A DNA stretch of 64,000 nucleotides from JAGWBG01 sp034421095 (GTDB lineage Bacteria; Chloroflexota; Dehalococcoidia; Lucifugimonadales; JAGWBF01), in NCBI GenBank assembly GCA_034421095.1, contig DAOUKR010000004.1:114272-178271 (forward strand), in the 5' to 3' direction. Below are positions 1 to 8,529 of this stretch, one piece after another; position 1 is the first letter of the stretch, and each line of letters starts with the position of its first letter. The translations under genes and the position numbers were made by a program. The notes beneath the pieces were generated by a model. It searched no databases, was not told the DNA's origin, and saw only the letters and a program-made list of their open reading frames with translations.

Positions 1-1458
1 GTGAGTTTTGGGCTCATATATTCACTCCACATACTGGTACTGGTTGGAGGGGCTGCCGGTCTGATGCTGTCCACAAACTTGACCCTGGCTCTGGCAGGGT
101 TAGCGGCGGTGCCGGTTGCAGTGTATATAGCCATCAGGATGAGCCGCAGATTCAGGCAACTGTGGACGGGAGTACAGGTCGAAACGGGGCGCATGACCAC
201 TCTGCTTCAGGAGAACCTGTCGGGTATGAGGGTGGTCAAGACCTTTGGCGCGGAAGAGCATGAGAAGGACAAGTTCAGAGGGGCAGCCAGTGTGGTCACA
301 GAGGAGACCTTCACAGTTAACCGGCTCCACGCCGCCAACTCCTCCTTGCTCAGCACCCTTTTCGCCCTTGTAACGGCCCTGATAGTCTGGTATGGGGGAT
401 GGCAGGTCGTCAATGCAGACATGACCCCCGGAGAGCTTACCCAGTTCATACTTTACCTGAGTCTCCTGGTATTCCCCGTCCGAATGTCGGGATGGGTGGT
501 CAACACCTTTTCCAGGTCCATATCTGCCGGAGAGCGCATCTTTGAAGTCCTCGATGCAGTTTCACCGGTGGAAGAGAGGCAACGCATCACCGACCTGGGA
601 CGGGCAAAGGGGAGAGTCAGATTTGAAGGAGTCTCCTTCAGCTACGGCCGGTCCACACCTACCCAAGACCTTGCATCCCGGGACGCTGACCGGGAAGTAG
701 ACCACTCACCACTATCTCTTGGAGATGGGGGACTGGACAGAGCGACCCTGAGAGACATAGACCTTGAGGCATCTCCCGGACAGACGATTGCTATTCTGGG
801 CACGCCGGGCAGCGGCAAGAGCACACTGGTAAGCCTCATTCCACGGTTTTACGAGGTGACTCAGGGTAAAATAACTATTGACGGGGTTGACGTTCGCGAC
901 GTCACCCTGGAGTCTCTACGACGCAACGTGGGCATAGTGCTCCAGGACGTATTCCTGTTCATAGCCAGCATACGAGAGAACATATCCTATGGGGTTGCCG
1001 ATGCATCCCTGGAGCAGGTAACCGCTGCCGCCCGCTCGGTCAATCTCCATGATTTCATTATGAACCTGCCTGAAGGATACAATACCGTGGTGGGGGAACG
1101 AGGCGTGACCCTGTCAGGTGGACAGAAACAACGCATGGCCATCGCCCGGACCTTGTTGCAGGACCCGTCAATACTGATCCTTGACGACTCCACCTCCAGC
1201 GTTGACGCCCAGACCGAATCTCTCATTCAGGCTGCCCTGGACGAGGTGATGAAGGGCAGGACCACCTTCATCATAGCCAACCGGGTCAGCAGCCTCAAGA
1301 AGGCAGACCTGATACTGGTGATGAAGGACGGAGAAGTTGTAGAAAGGGGCACCCACCAGGAGCTAATAACCAGGGACGGGCTGTACAGCGAGATTTACCG
1401 GTTGCAACTCTTCACAGAAGAAGACGTTTTGATGGAAGCTTCACCGGAGGACAACTAA
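1..1458 (+). CDS. ABC exporter subunit with degenerate ATP site (5' truncated)
   Basis: Half-transporter of the type IV (MsbA/BmrCD-like) ABC exporters: membrane helices then an ATPase domain. Only about the last 200 residues of the membrane domain are inside the window, so the real start lies upstream and the GTG at base 1 is just the edge. Walker A GTPGSGKST at 267-275, signature LSGGQ at 371-375. The catalytic glutamate after Walker B is Asp396 (LDDSTSS), and the switch histidine is Asn427 (IIANRVSS). These are the marks of the non-hydrolysing partner in heterodimeric exporters such as TM287/288. About 30 extra polar residues (roughly 216-247) sit between the A-loop tyrosine and the next strand. 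The partner subunit starts 7 bp downstream. Substrate unknown (drug or lipid). Confidence 0.93.
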   Translation: MSFGLIYSLHILVLVGGAAGLMLSTNLTLALAGLAAVPVAVYIAIRMSRRFRQLWTGVQVETGRMTTLLQENLSGMRVVKTFGAEEHEKDKFRGAASVVTEETFTVNRLHAANSSLLSTLFALVTALIVWYGGWQVVNADMTPGELTQFILYLSLLVFPVRMSGWVVNTFSRSISAGERIFEVLDAVSPVEERQRITDLGRAKGRVRFEGVSFSYGRSTPTQDLASRDADREVDHSPLSLGDGGLDRATLRDIDLEASPGQTIAILGTPGSGKSTLVSLIPRFYEVTQGKITIDGVDVRDVTLESLRRNVGIVLQDVFLFIASIRENISYGVADASLEQVTAAARSVNLHDFIMNLPEGYNTVVGERGVTLSGGQKQRMAIARTLLQDPSILILDDSTSSVDAQTESLIQAALDEVMKGRTTFIIANRVSSLKKADLILVMKDGEVVERGTHQELITRDGLYSEIYRLQLFTEEDVLMEASPEDN

Positions 1459-1465
1459 CTAGCCT

Positions 1466-3277
1466 ATGCGAGCGCGCGGGATGATGCGTCGTATTCGAGA
1501 CGCGGAAGATGAACGACCCGTTGACGTCAACGGACTGCAGGTGGTCATGCGCCTGCTGGAGTACATCAGGCCCTACCGGCTTCTGGTGCTCATCAGCATA
1601 CTGGCCATGCTCGTGTACAGCGCCACCGAAGTGGCCAGCCCGTGGCTCATCAAGAGAGCCGTGGATAGCCTGGTCATCGGCGGAGGCGAAGGGAGTACAA
1701 TCGGCACGGGCATTACGTCGGGCCTCACCGCCGCCGCCCTGTTCCTAGGGGTGAACGCCCTGGTAGGCTATGCGACCAACTACCTGCATCTAATAACGCT
1801 ATCCAGGGTCGGGCAGAACCTGCTATTCAGGCTAAGAACGGCCACCTTCGATCACCTTCAGCGGCTCTCCATATCCTACTTCGACAGGACCGAGGTGGGG
1901 AGCAACATGTCCCGAGTCCAGAATGACGTTCAACAGCTACAGGAATTTATCTCGATATTCACTCTGGCCCTGGGAGACTTGCTTAGACTGGTCGGCTTTA
2001 TCATAGCGATGCTCCTCATAAAATGGGAACTTGCCCTGATAACCCTGGCAGCTATACCATTGCTTGTCCTGATAATGGTGGTCTGGCAACGATACGCCTG
2101 GGGCTTCTTCATGCGGGTGAGGAGGGCACAAGCCGAGGTTAACTCGGGCCTCCAGGAGAATATATCAGGGGTCAGGGTTATCCAGAGCCTCAACCGACAA
2201 GAGGAGAACCTTCGAGACTTCGACCGCACAAATCAGCATTACCTGGATGCCGACCTCAGGGCCAACAAGCTCTCAGCCCTCCTGAACCCCTCCGTAGAGT
2301 TCGTTACAGCCATAGCAGTTGCCCTGGTAATTGTGTTCGGTGGAATCATGGTGAGAGGGGAGGAAGCCGCAGGGATACTGGTCGCCTTTGCACTGTACAT
2401 CCTGAGATTCTTCGACCCCATTCGCAGCCTCACCATGCACTACGGTCAGCTTCAGAGGGCCATGACATCGGGCCAGCACATCTTTGAAGTGCTGGACACG
2501 GAGCCCCAGATTGTGGACAAGCCCGGGGCGGTGACGCTTACCCAGCTAAGGGGCGAGGTCTCTTTCGAGGACGTGAGTTTCGACTACCCTCCCGGAATAC
2601 CCGTCCTTAGGGACATCAATCTGCATATTGCGCCCGGAGAGAACATCGCCTTGGTAGGCCCTACAGGAGCAGGCAAGACCACTATGGCGTCTCTGCTTTC
2701 AAGGCTACATGACGTTAACAAGGGCAGGATTACTGTGGACGGCCACGACCTCAGGGACGTAGCGCGGGTCTCCCTCAATAGACAGGTAAGCGTGGTGACC
2801 CAGGAGCCTTTTCTATTCTCAGGCACGGTGAAAGACAATATCCGCTACTCCCAACCGGACGCTACCGACGAGAGGGTTATTGAGGCCGCAAGGGCGGTCG
2901 GCGCCCACGATTTCATCATGAGCATGGAGAGCGGGTATGATACCCAGGTGGAGGAACGGGGCGTGAACTTCAGCCTGGGTCAGCGCCATCTTATTTCACT
3001 GGCACGGGCGCTCATGGCAGACCCCCGCATAGTCATCCTGGACGAAGCCACCGCCACAGTGGATAGCCACACCGAGATGATGATTCATGAGGCTTTGCAA
3101 AAGGTGCTCCGGGGCCGCACGGCTCTGATAATAGCCCATAGACTCTCTACGGTCCGCAACTCCGACCGCATAGTGGTGCTCAACCAGGGGCGCATCGTGG
3201 AGGCAGGGACTCACCAGGAACTTCTGGCCAGGAAGGGCCTCTACGCCGACCTGTATGCGCTGAACCGGTCCGTGTAA
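1466..3277 (+). CDS. ABC exporter subunit with catalytic Walker B (partner)
   Basis: Second half-transporter (603 aa) of the heterodimeric exporter begun just upstream. N-terminal membrane domain to about residue 340, then an ATPase domain: Walker A GPTGAGKTT 398-406, Walker B with Asp526-Glu527, switch His558. Its signature motif is FSLGQ (502-506) instead of LSGGQ. In this family the degenerate nucleotide site combines the Asp-type Walker B of one subunit with the altered signature of the other, so both proteins carry complementary halves of one dead and one live site. The start is uncertain: ATG 1466 has only a distant GGAGG, and ATGs at 1481 and 1484 are alternatives. The gene ends just before a new promoter. 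Confidence 0.93.
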   Translation: MRARGMMRRIRDAEDERPVDVNGLQVVMRLLEYIRPYRLLVLISILAMLVYSATEVASPWLIKRAVDSLVIGGGEGSTIGTGITSGLTAAALFLGVNALVGYATNYLHLITLSRVGQNLLFRLRTATFDHLQRLSISYFDRTEVGSNMSRVQNDVQQLQEFISIFTLALGDLLRLVGFIIAMLLIKWELALITLAAIPLLVLIMVVWQRYAWGFFMRVRRAQAEVNSGLQENISGVRVIQSLNRQEENLRDFDRTNQHYLDADLRANKLSALLNPSVEFVTAIAVALVIVFGGIMVRGEEAAGILVAFALYILRFFDPIRSLTMHYGQLQRAMTSGQHIFEVLDTEPQIVDKPGAVTLTQLRGEVSFEDVSFDYPPGIPVLRDINLHIAPGENIALVGPTGAGKTTMASLLSRLHDVNKGRITVDGHDLRDVARVSLNRQVSVVTQEPFLFSGTVKDNIRYSQPDATDERVIEAARAVGAHDFIMSMESGYDTQVEERGVNFSLGQRHLISLARALMADPRIVILDEATATVDSHTEMMIHEALQKVLRGRTALIIAHRLSTVRNSDRIVVLNQGRIVEAGTHQELLARKGLYADLYALNRSV

Positions 3278-3280
3278 TTT

Positions 3281-3309
3281 TTGACATTTACCGGCCTCCT
3301 TGCTATAGT
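3281..3309 (+). promoter_or_regulatory. sigma70-type promoter for the decarboxylase pair
   Basis: TTGACA at 3281-3286, a 17-bp spacer, and TATAGT at 3304-3309. It begins 4 bp after the exporter stop codon, so the next two genes are a separate transcription unit. The expected start site is near 3316, giving a leader of about 25 nt. Confidence 0.8.
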
Positions 3310-3341
3310 GTTTCCTGCAATTCCGCTTTGAGGGTAATAGG

Positions 3342-3848
3342 TTGAGTTGGGCCGAGCGTCTAGTCCAGAGTCTGAAGGACTCCAACATATCACTGATAGC
3401 CTTTGTCCCCGACGTAAGCATAGGCCAGGCCACGCGTCTGATGGAAGACGACCCCTTCTTTCACCTGGTCTACGCCAGCAGGGAGGAGGAGGCCATAGGC
3501 ATTGCCGTCGGAGCTTACGCCGCGGGCCGCAACTCGGCTGTGTTCATGCAGTCCAGCGGCTTTGGCAACTGCATCAACGCCGTCGGCAGCCTGTGCATAC
3601 CCCACCGTCTGCCCATCCCCTTTTTCATTAACCTCCGGGGAGACCTGGGCGACTTCAACATCGCCCAGGTGGCCATGGGACGCGCCACGAGGCCCATTCT
3701 GGACACCCTCGGGATTCCCCACTACACCCTGACCGAAGAGCACAACATGGAGAAGACTGTCAAAGGCGCGGTCCAACTCTGCTATGCCAGCAGAGAGCCG
3801 GTGGCCGTCTGTTTGACTCCCCTGCTTCACGGAGGGAAAATTGCGTAG
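3342..3848 (+). CDS. Sulfopyruvate/phosphonopyruvate decarboxylase-like alpha subunit
   Basis: 168-aa thiamine-diphosphate enzyme fragment corresponding to the pyrimidine-binding half (ComD-like) of sulfopyruvate decarboxylase. The acidic cluster REEEA (47-51) should hold the glutamate that activates the TPP pyrimidine, followed by the conserved GIAVGAY helix. In methanogens ComDE decarboxylates sulfopyruvate to sulfoacetaldehyde for coenzyme M; the bacterial phosphonopyruvate and acetolactate-type relatives are similar, so the substrate is open. TTG start preceded by GAGGG with 7 bp spacing. Overlaps the beta-subunit gene by 8 bp, which implies translational coupling. No sulfolactate, phosphonate or coenzyme M genes are nearby. 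Confidence 0.85.
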   Translation: MSWAERLVQSLKDSNISLIAFVPDVSIGQATRLMEDDPFFHLVYASREEEAIGIAVGAYAAGRNSAVFMQSSGFGNCINAVGSLCIPHRLPIPFFINLRGDLGDFNIAQVAMGRATRPILDTLGIPHYTLTEEHNMEKTVKGAVQLCYASREPVAVCLTPLLHGGKIA

Positions 3849-4404
3849 ACTTGATGCCACCAAGGTAGTGCTCAAGCACATAGGCGACTCGGCAATCGTC
3901 AGCAATCTGGGTCCCACCACCGATGAGCTTTGGCATTCCGGGCACCGGGCGCGGAATTTCTACACCTATGGCGCTATGGGTCTGTGCTCCTCCATCGCTC
4001 TCGGCATGGCCTTAGTCACCAAGGAGAAGGTGGTATCCCTCGACGGAGACGGCTCCCTGTTGATGAACATGGGAACTATTGCAACCATCGGTAGGGAGAG
4101 ACCGAGCAACTTGATTGTGGTTGTATGGGACAACGAGGAGTGGGGACAGACGGGCCATCAACCCAGCCACACCGCCACGGGTACGGACCTGGAACAGGTG
4201 GCCCAGGCTTGCAGTATCAACAGGACCGCCACCGTGTCCACGGAGGAAGACTTTGAGGCCGTCTTTCAGACGGCCCTTGCGTCGGAAGGCCCCTGGTTCA
4301 TCGTGGCAAAAATCCAGGAGACGGGCTACCTTCCCGTTGCCCCCATCGAGCCGGAGATGACCGTCTACCGGTTCCGGGAGACCTTCGTTGGCCCCGCACA
4401 GTAG
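3841..4404 (+). CDS. Sulfopyruvate/phosphonopyruvate decarboxylase-like beta subunit
   Basis: 187-aa TPP-pyrophosphate-binding half (ComE-like). The TPP/Mg motif begins at GDG 69-71 (GDGSLLMNMG) and ends about 27 residues later at DN 97-98. The start is TTG 3841 after GGAGGG, overlapping the alpha-subunit stop. Together the two polypeptides rebuild one split TPP decarboxylase. Active sites in this family form at the alpha/beta interface, so both are required. The next gene is on the opposite strand, so the transcription unit contains only these two genes. Confidence 0.86.
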   Translation: MRRLDATKVVLKHIGDSAIVSNLGPTTDELWHSGHRARNFYTYGAMGLCSSIALGMALVTKEKVVSLDGDGSLLMNMGTIATIGRERPSNLIVVVWDNEEWGQTGHQPSHTATGTDLEQVAQACSINRTATVSTEEDFEAVFQTALASEGPWFIVAKIQETGYLPVAPIEPEMTVYRFRETFVGPAQ

Positions 4405-4462
4405 GGTCGAGGCACGTCTCACCGCCAGATGAGGACCGTCCCGATATGCCGCTCCTCACCCC

Positions 4463-4852
4463 TTATCCCGGGATGACGGCCACGGCTTCGATTTCCAGGA
4501 GAAGGTCCGGGTGGAGCAGCGCCGCCACTATCACCGTTGAGCTGGCGGGCGGGTCCTGGGGAAAGTACTTGCTCCTCACACTGTTATAGGCTGCGTAATC
4601 CGCCCCACCGGTGAGGAAGGTGGTCGTTTTGACCACGTCATCCATGCTGGCCCCCGCAGCCTCGACTATCGCCTTTACGCGCTCCATGGTGTACTCGGCT
4701 TGTTGACCGGTGTCTCCTACGCCGACCACGTTGCGCTGGTCGTCCAGGGCAGCCTGCCCTGAGACGTAGAGTAACTGACCAACCCGAATCCCCGGGGAGA
4801 AGAAGGGACTGACGCTGATGCCCGCCGGTTTCACGGGCTGACGGTTTGCCAT
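4463..4852 (-). CDS. Rid family (YjgF/YER057c/UK114) protein lacking the catalytic Arg
   Basis: 129-aa RidA-fold protein. Archetypal RidA hydrolyses reactive enamine/imine intermediates. The start is the ATG at 4852: it has GGAGG with 8 bp spacing, whereas the in-frame GTG nine bases earlier lies inside that ribosome site. The family signature near the C-terminus reads PPASSTV (101-107); deaminating RidA has Arg where this protein has Ser104. Family knowledge says loss of this Arg abolishes imine deaminase activity and typifies the Rid1-Rid7 groups. It stands alone, convergent with the decarboxylase pair. Confidence 0.88.
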   Translation of the reverse strand: MANRQPVKPAGISVSPFFSPGIRVGQLLYVSGQAALDDQRNVVGVGDTGQQAEYTMERVKAIVEAAGASMDDVVKTTTFLTGGADYAAYNSVRSKYFPQDPPASSTVIVAALLHPDLLLEIEAVAVIPG

Positions 4853-5025
4853 GAGCCACACCTCCCTTGGCCTTCAACTACCCTATATTCTATCACGCTG
4901 ATAGACTCCCAAGACCAACGCCATGAGACTTCTAATCTAAGCACAGCTACTGCTCAGTTGAAGCCAGGCTCCTTTTCGTATAAAGTAGCCTTTTATAGAA
5001 ACATATTAACATCAGGGGCTTCAAT

Positions 5026-7953
5026 ATGGCTACGACAGCATGGTTGAGGGCTAGGTTAAGTGAAGGGCAGGAACTGGCAAGGGAGCTGAAGAAGAATGTA
5101 TCGGGAGAGGTGCGCTTCGACCACTACTCTCGCGCTCTCTATAGCACCGACGCCAGCATCTACCAGATGGAGCCTGTAGGCGTTGTCATACCCAGAAATG
5201 AGGAAGACGTGCTGGCAGTGATGGAAGTTGCCAGCAGAAATCGAGTCCCCGTCCTCCCCCGTTGCGGTGGGACCAGCCTAGCCGGACAGGCGGTGAACCA
5301 CGCTATCGTCATGGACTTCAGCAAGTACATGGACCGGGTGCTGGAGGTGAACCGGGAAGAGAACTGGGCGCGAGTCGAGCCGGGGATAGTCCTTGACAGC
5401 TTCAACAGGCAACTCGCCTCATACGGTCTCCAGTATGCCCCCGACCCCACCACGTCCAACCGAGCCTGTGTCGGCGGCGGTGTCGGCAACAACACCTGCG
5501 GCTCCCACTCCGTTATATACGGAAAGACCATTGACCACGTACTTGAGCTTGGCGCCGTGCTCTCAGACGGCAGCCAGACCCGCTTCCGCCCCCTGGGAGG
5601 CACGGAGTTGGAAGCCAAGTTTGCCGGCAGAGGGCTGGAGTCGGATATATACCGGGAGATTAGACGCATAGGTCAAGAGAACCGTGATGAAATACTGGCC
5701 CGCTACCCCAACATCATGCGCAGGGTCAGCGGCTATAACCTGGACGATTTCATACACGACGGCCACCTCGACGAGTCCCCAGGCAGTCCTTTCAACATGG
5801 CGCGGATGGTGGTGGGTTCCGAGGGAACGCTGTGTGTGGTCACCGAAGCCAAGGTGAACCTGGTGCCGGTGCCGGCCCGGAAGGCCCTGGCCGTGCTTCA
5901 CTTTAGAGAGATCGTCCAAGCATGTGAAGCGACCTGGGAGATACTGGGGCATAACCCGGCTGCCGTAGAGTTGATAGGAAGGATGATTCTGGACCGTTGT
6001 CGAGCCTCCCTGGGCTTTGCACGTCTGATGGAGTTCGTGGAGGGCGAGCCTGACGCCCTTCTTGTAGTGGAATTCAGTGGCGACACGGAAGCGGAACTCG
6101 CGGGAAAGCTGGATGCCCTCAAGGCTGATATGCAAAGAAAGCGCCTTGGGTATGCTTGTGTGACCCTGATGGAGCCTGCCAGGCAAGCCAGCGTATGGGC
6201 ATTGCGAAGCGCCGGCCTTGGTCTGCTTATGAGCACCCGGGGAGACTCCAAACCCATGCCCTACGTGGAAGATACCGCGGTTGACCCCCAGAAGCTGGGA
6301 GAGTATGTGCGGCGCTTTGACGAGATAGTCAAGGCCCACGATACGACGGCCGGCTACTATGGACATGCTAGTGTGGGATGCCTGCACATCCGCCCCCTGG
6401 TAAGCCTGAAGGACAGCGAGGGTATCAACAAAATGGTGTCCCTCGCCTCGGAAATCAGCGACCTGGTGCTGGAGTACGGGGGGTCCCTCAGTGGAGAGCA
6501 CGGGGACGGAATAGTCAGGGGCGTATGGACAGAGAAGATGTTCGGCCCCCAAATCTACCGAGCATTTCATGAGGTGAAGCGCGCCTTTGACCCGGACGGT
6601 ATCATGAACCCCGGCAAAATCATTGACTGCCCGCCGATGACGGAGAACCTGAGATTCGGTGCGGATTACCGCATGACGCCTGTGAACACCAAACTCAGCT
6701 TCGCTGGGGACTTTGGCTACGACGGGGCTATCGAGATGTGCAACGGCATGGGCGCCTGCCGAAAGGTGACCGGCACCATGTGCCCGTCATACATGGTCAC
6801 CAAAGAGGAGGAACACTCTACTCGTGGCAGGGCCAATCTGTTGCGCGCCGTCCTCTCCGGGACTCTACCCGGGGAGACCCTTACTAGTCGAAGGCTCTAT
6901 GACGCTCTGGACCTATGCCTCGAATGTAAGGGGTGCAAGGCTGAATGTCAGACCGGCGTTGACATGGCAAAGCTGAAATACGAGTTTCTTGACAAGTACC
7001 ACGAAGCCCACGGACTGCCTTTGCGTGCCCGACTGTTCGCCAACATCAATGCCCTGAGCCGCCTTGGATCCCGATTTGCTCCTTTATCCAACTGGGCCGG
7101 CGGGAATCCCCTGAGTAAGTTCATCCTTCACCGGTTCCTTGGAATACACGCCAGCAGAGCACTGCCCTCCTTTGCCAGAGTCACTTTCCCCAAGTGGTTC
7201 AAGTCGCATAAGGCTCTCACCCCGACCCTTCCTCAGAGCCAAGTGGTCCTGTTCAACGACACCTTCATGGACCACAACTACCCCCAGGTCGGTATAGCGG
7301 CGGTGGAGGTCCTGGAACGTGCGGGCTTTCAAGTGACTCTGGCCAATGCCGGCTGCTGTGGCCGACCCATGATTTCCAAGGGCCTGTTGGACAAATCAAA
7401 GGACCAGGCGAGGAGAAACGTGGACCTGCTATATCCTTACGCTGAGCGTGGCATACCCATCGTGGGGTGCGAGCCTAGCTGCCTCCTTACCATGCGCGAC
7501 GAGTACCCGGACCTGCTACAAGACGATAAATCCAGATTGGTTGCCTCCAACAGCTACCTGATTGACGAGTTCCTTTCCATGCTCCAGGAAAAGGGGACAC
7601 TAAATTTGGAGTTTACCAACATCCACAAGAAGGTCCTCTTTCACGGCCACTGCCACCAGAAGGCTCTCGTCGGCACACGACACTCCGTTGCGGCACTGAG
7701 GCTCCCACCGGGATACCAGATTGAGGAGGTGAACTCAGGCTGTTGTGGGATGGCCGGCTCCTTCGGCTACGAAAAGGAGCATTATAATATCTCCATGGCC
7801 ATAGGAAGAGAGCGGCTCTTCCCAGCAGTAGAGGCGAAGGATGAGGACTGGGAAGTTGCGGTGATGGGAATATCATGCAGGCAGCAGATAGAGCACGGCA
7901 CAGGCAAGAAGGCGCGTCATCTGGTGGAGGTACTTCGGGACGCCGTCAGGTAA
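5026..7953 (+). CDS. FAD-linked oxidase / Fe-S protein fusion (YdiJ/GlcD-type D-2-hydroxyacid dehydrogenase)
   Basis: 975-aa single-chain flavin and iron-sulfur dehydrogenase. The N-terminal PCMH FAD domain includes PRCGGTSLAGQAV, followed by a FAD-oxidase C-terminal domain. Then come two 4Fe-4S cysteine clusters (from C572, spaced CNGMGAC...C; and CLECKGCKAEC from C631) and two CCG motifs (777-779 and 906-908) of the heterodisulfide-reductase/GlpC type. This matches the YdiJ family, which oxidises D-2-hydroxyacids such as D-lactate or D-2-hydroxyglutarate and passes electrons to the respiratory chain. Length is normal. ATG 5026 has a weak AGGGG site. Transcribed alone; the substrate cannot be told from sequence. 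Confidence 0.92.
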   Translation: MATTAWLRARLSEGQELARELKKNVSGEVRFDHYSRALYSTDASIYQMEPVGVVIPRNEEDVLAVMEVASRNRVPVLPRCGGTSLAGQAVNHAIVMDFSKYMDRVLEVNREENWARVEPGIVLDSFNRQLASYGLQYAPDPTTSNRACVGGGVGNNTCGSHSVIYGKTIDHVLELGAVLSDGSQTRFRPLGGTELEAKFAGRGLESDIYREIRRIGQENRDEILARYPNIMRRVSGYNLDDFIHDGHLDESPGSPFNMARMVVGSEGTLCVVTEAKVNLVPVPARKALAVLHFREIVQACEATWEILGHNPAAVELIGRMILDRCRASLGFARLMEFVEGEPDALLVVEFSGDTEAELAGKLDALKADMQRKRLGYACVTLMEPARQASVWALRSAGLGLLMSTRGDSKPMPYVEDTAVDPQKLGEYVRRFDEIVKAHDTTAGYYGHASVGCLHIRPLVSLKDSEGINKMVSLASEISDLVLEYGGSLSGEHGDGIVRGVWTEKMFGPQIYRAFHEVKRAFDPDGIMNPGKIIDCPPMTENLRFGADYRMTPVNTKLSFAGDFGYDGAIEMCNGMGACRKVTGTMCPSYMVTKEEEHSTRGRANLLRAVLSGTLPGETLTSRRLYDALDLCLECKGCKAECQTGVDMAKLKYEFLDKYHEAHGLPLRARLFANINALSRLGSRFAPLSNWAGGNPLSKFILHRFLGIHASRALPSFARVTFPKWFKSHKALTPTLPQSQVVLFNDTFMDHNYPQVGIAAVEVLERAGFQVTLANAGCCGRPMISKGLLDKSKDQARRNVDLLYPYAERGIPIVGCEPSCLLTMRDEYPDLLQDDKSRLVASNSYLIDEFLSMLQEKGTLNLEFTNIHKKVLFHGHCHQKALVGTRHSVAALRLPPGYQIEEVNSGCCGMAGSFGYEKEHYNISMAIGRERLFPAVEAKDEDWEVAVMGISCRQQIEHGTGKKARHLVEVLRDAVR

Positions 7954-8007
7954 AGTTGCGTTCAAGCCTTTATCTTTATGACACAACTCGTCGGGATGAA
8001 GGTTGAC

Positions 8008-8388
8008 TTACAGGAGCAAAATGGCTGCGACGTAGCCAATAAGCCGTGAGAACATAGCGAAGGCGCTACCGAAGATGCCAGGCTCCCTCTTACGACCGGT
8101 CCGATGCCGGTGACAGGACTTAGAGGCTGGACTGGTTTGGCGCTGAGAAACTCGGATGCGAATACTGTGGCGACGGGCGTCATACCTGGCCCGTGTGGTG
8201 GGGTCGGATAACGTAGCATAGGCCACATTTATGTCGCTCATTTGTGAGGAAGCGTTCGGGTCGTCTGGGTGAAGGTCAGGGTGGAATTGCCAAGATTTAC
8301 GAACGTACGCTCTGCGGATGCCCTGGACATTCATATAGGGCGGAACACCCAAGACGCTGTAATAGTCCGGGAGAACTTCCACAGCCAT
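8008..8388 (-). CDS. J-domain (DnaJ-like) membrane-anchored protein
   Basis: 126-aa protein: an N-terminal J domain (about 8-70) with the diagnostic HPD tripeptide at 36-38, a basic low-complexity linker, and a C-terminal hydrophobic helix ending in AAILLL that probably anchors it to the membrane. J domains stimulate Hsp70 ATPase; without zinc-finger or CTD regions this is a class C co-chaperone that would recruit DnaK to the membrane. ATG 8388 is preferred over the adjacent TTG because AAGGTG lies 8 bp upstream. No dnaK or grpE is in the window. Confidence 0.88.
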   Translation of the reverse strand: MAVEVLPDYYSVLGVPPYMNVQGIRRAYVRKSWQFHPDLHPDDPNASSQMSDINVAYATLSDPTTRARYDARRHSIRIRVSQRQTSPASKSCHRHRTGRKREPGIFGSAFAMFSRLIGYVAAILLL

Positions 8389-8529
8389 CAACCTCGCACC
8401 TTAAAGTTGTCTTACCCTTCGCCCTTGCCGATTTCCGCTCAGTGATTGAAACGGCATGTATCGGTCTTTGCACATTATATCGCTGTTGTCAATGGGCAAA
8501 AAGAGAGTATACCCTCAAACGGTATGAGG

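Noticed and set aside
5563..6570. Long minus-strand open frame of 335 codons
   Set aside because: Antisense to the FAD/Fe-S dehydrogenase, whose motifs are clear; composition is that of a shadow frame.
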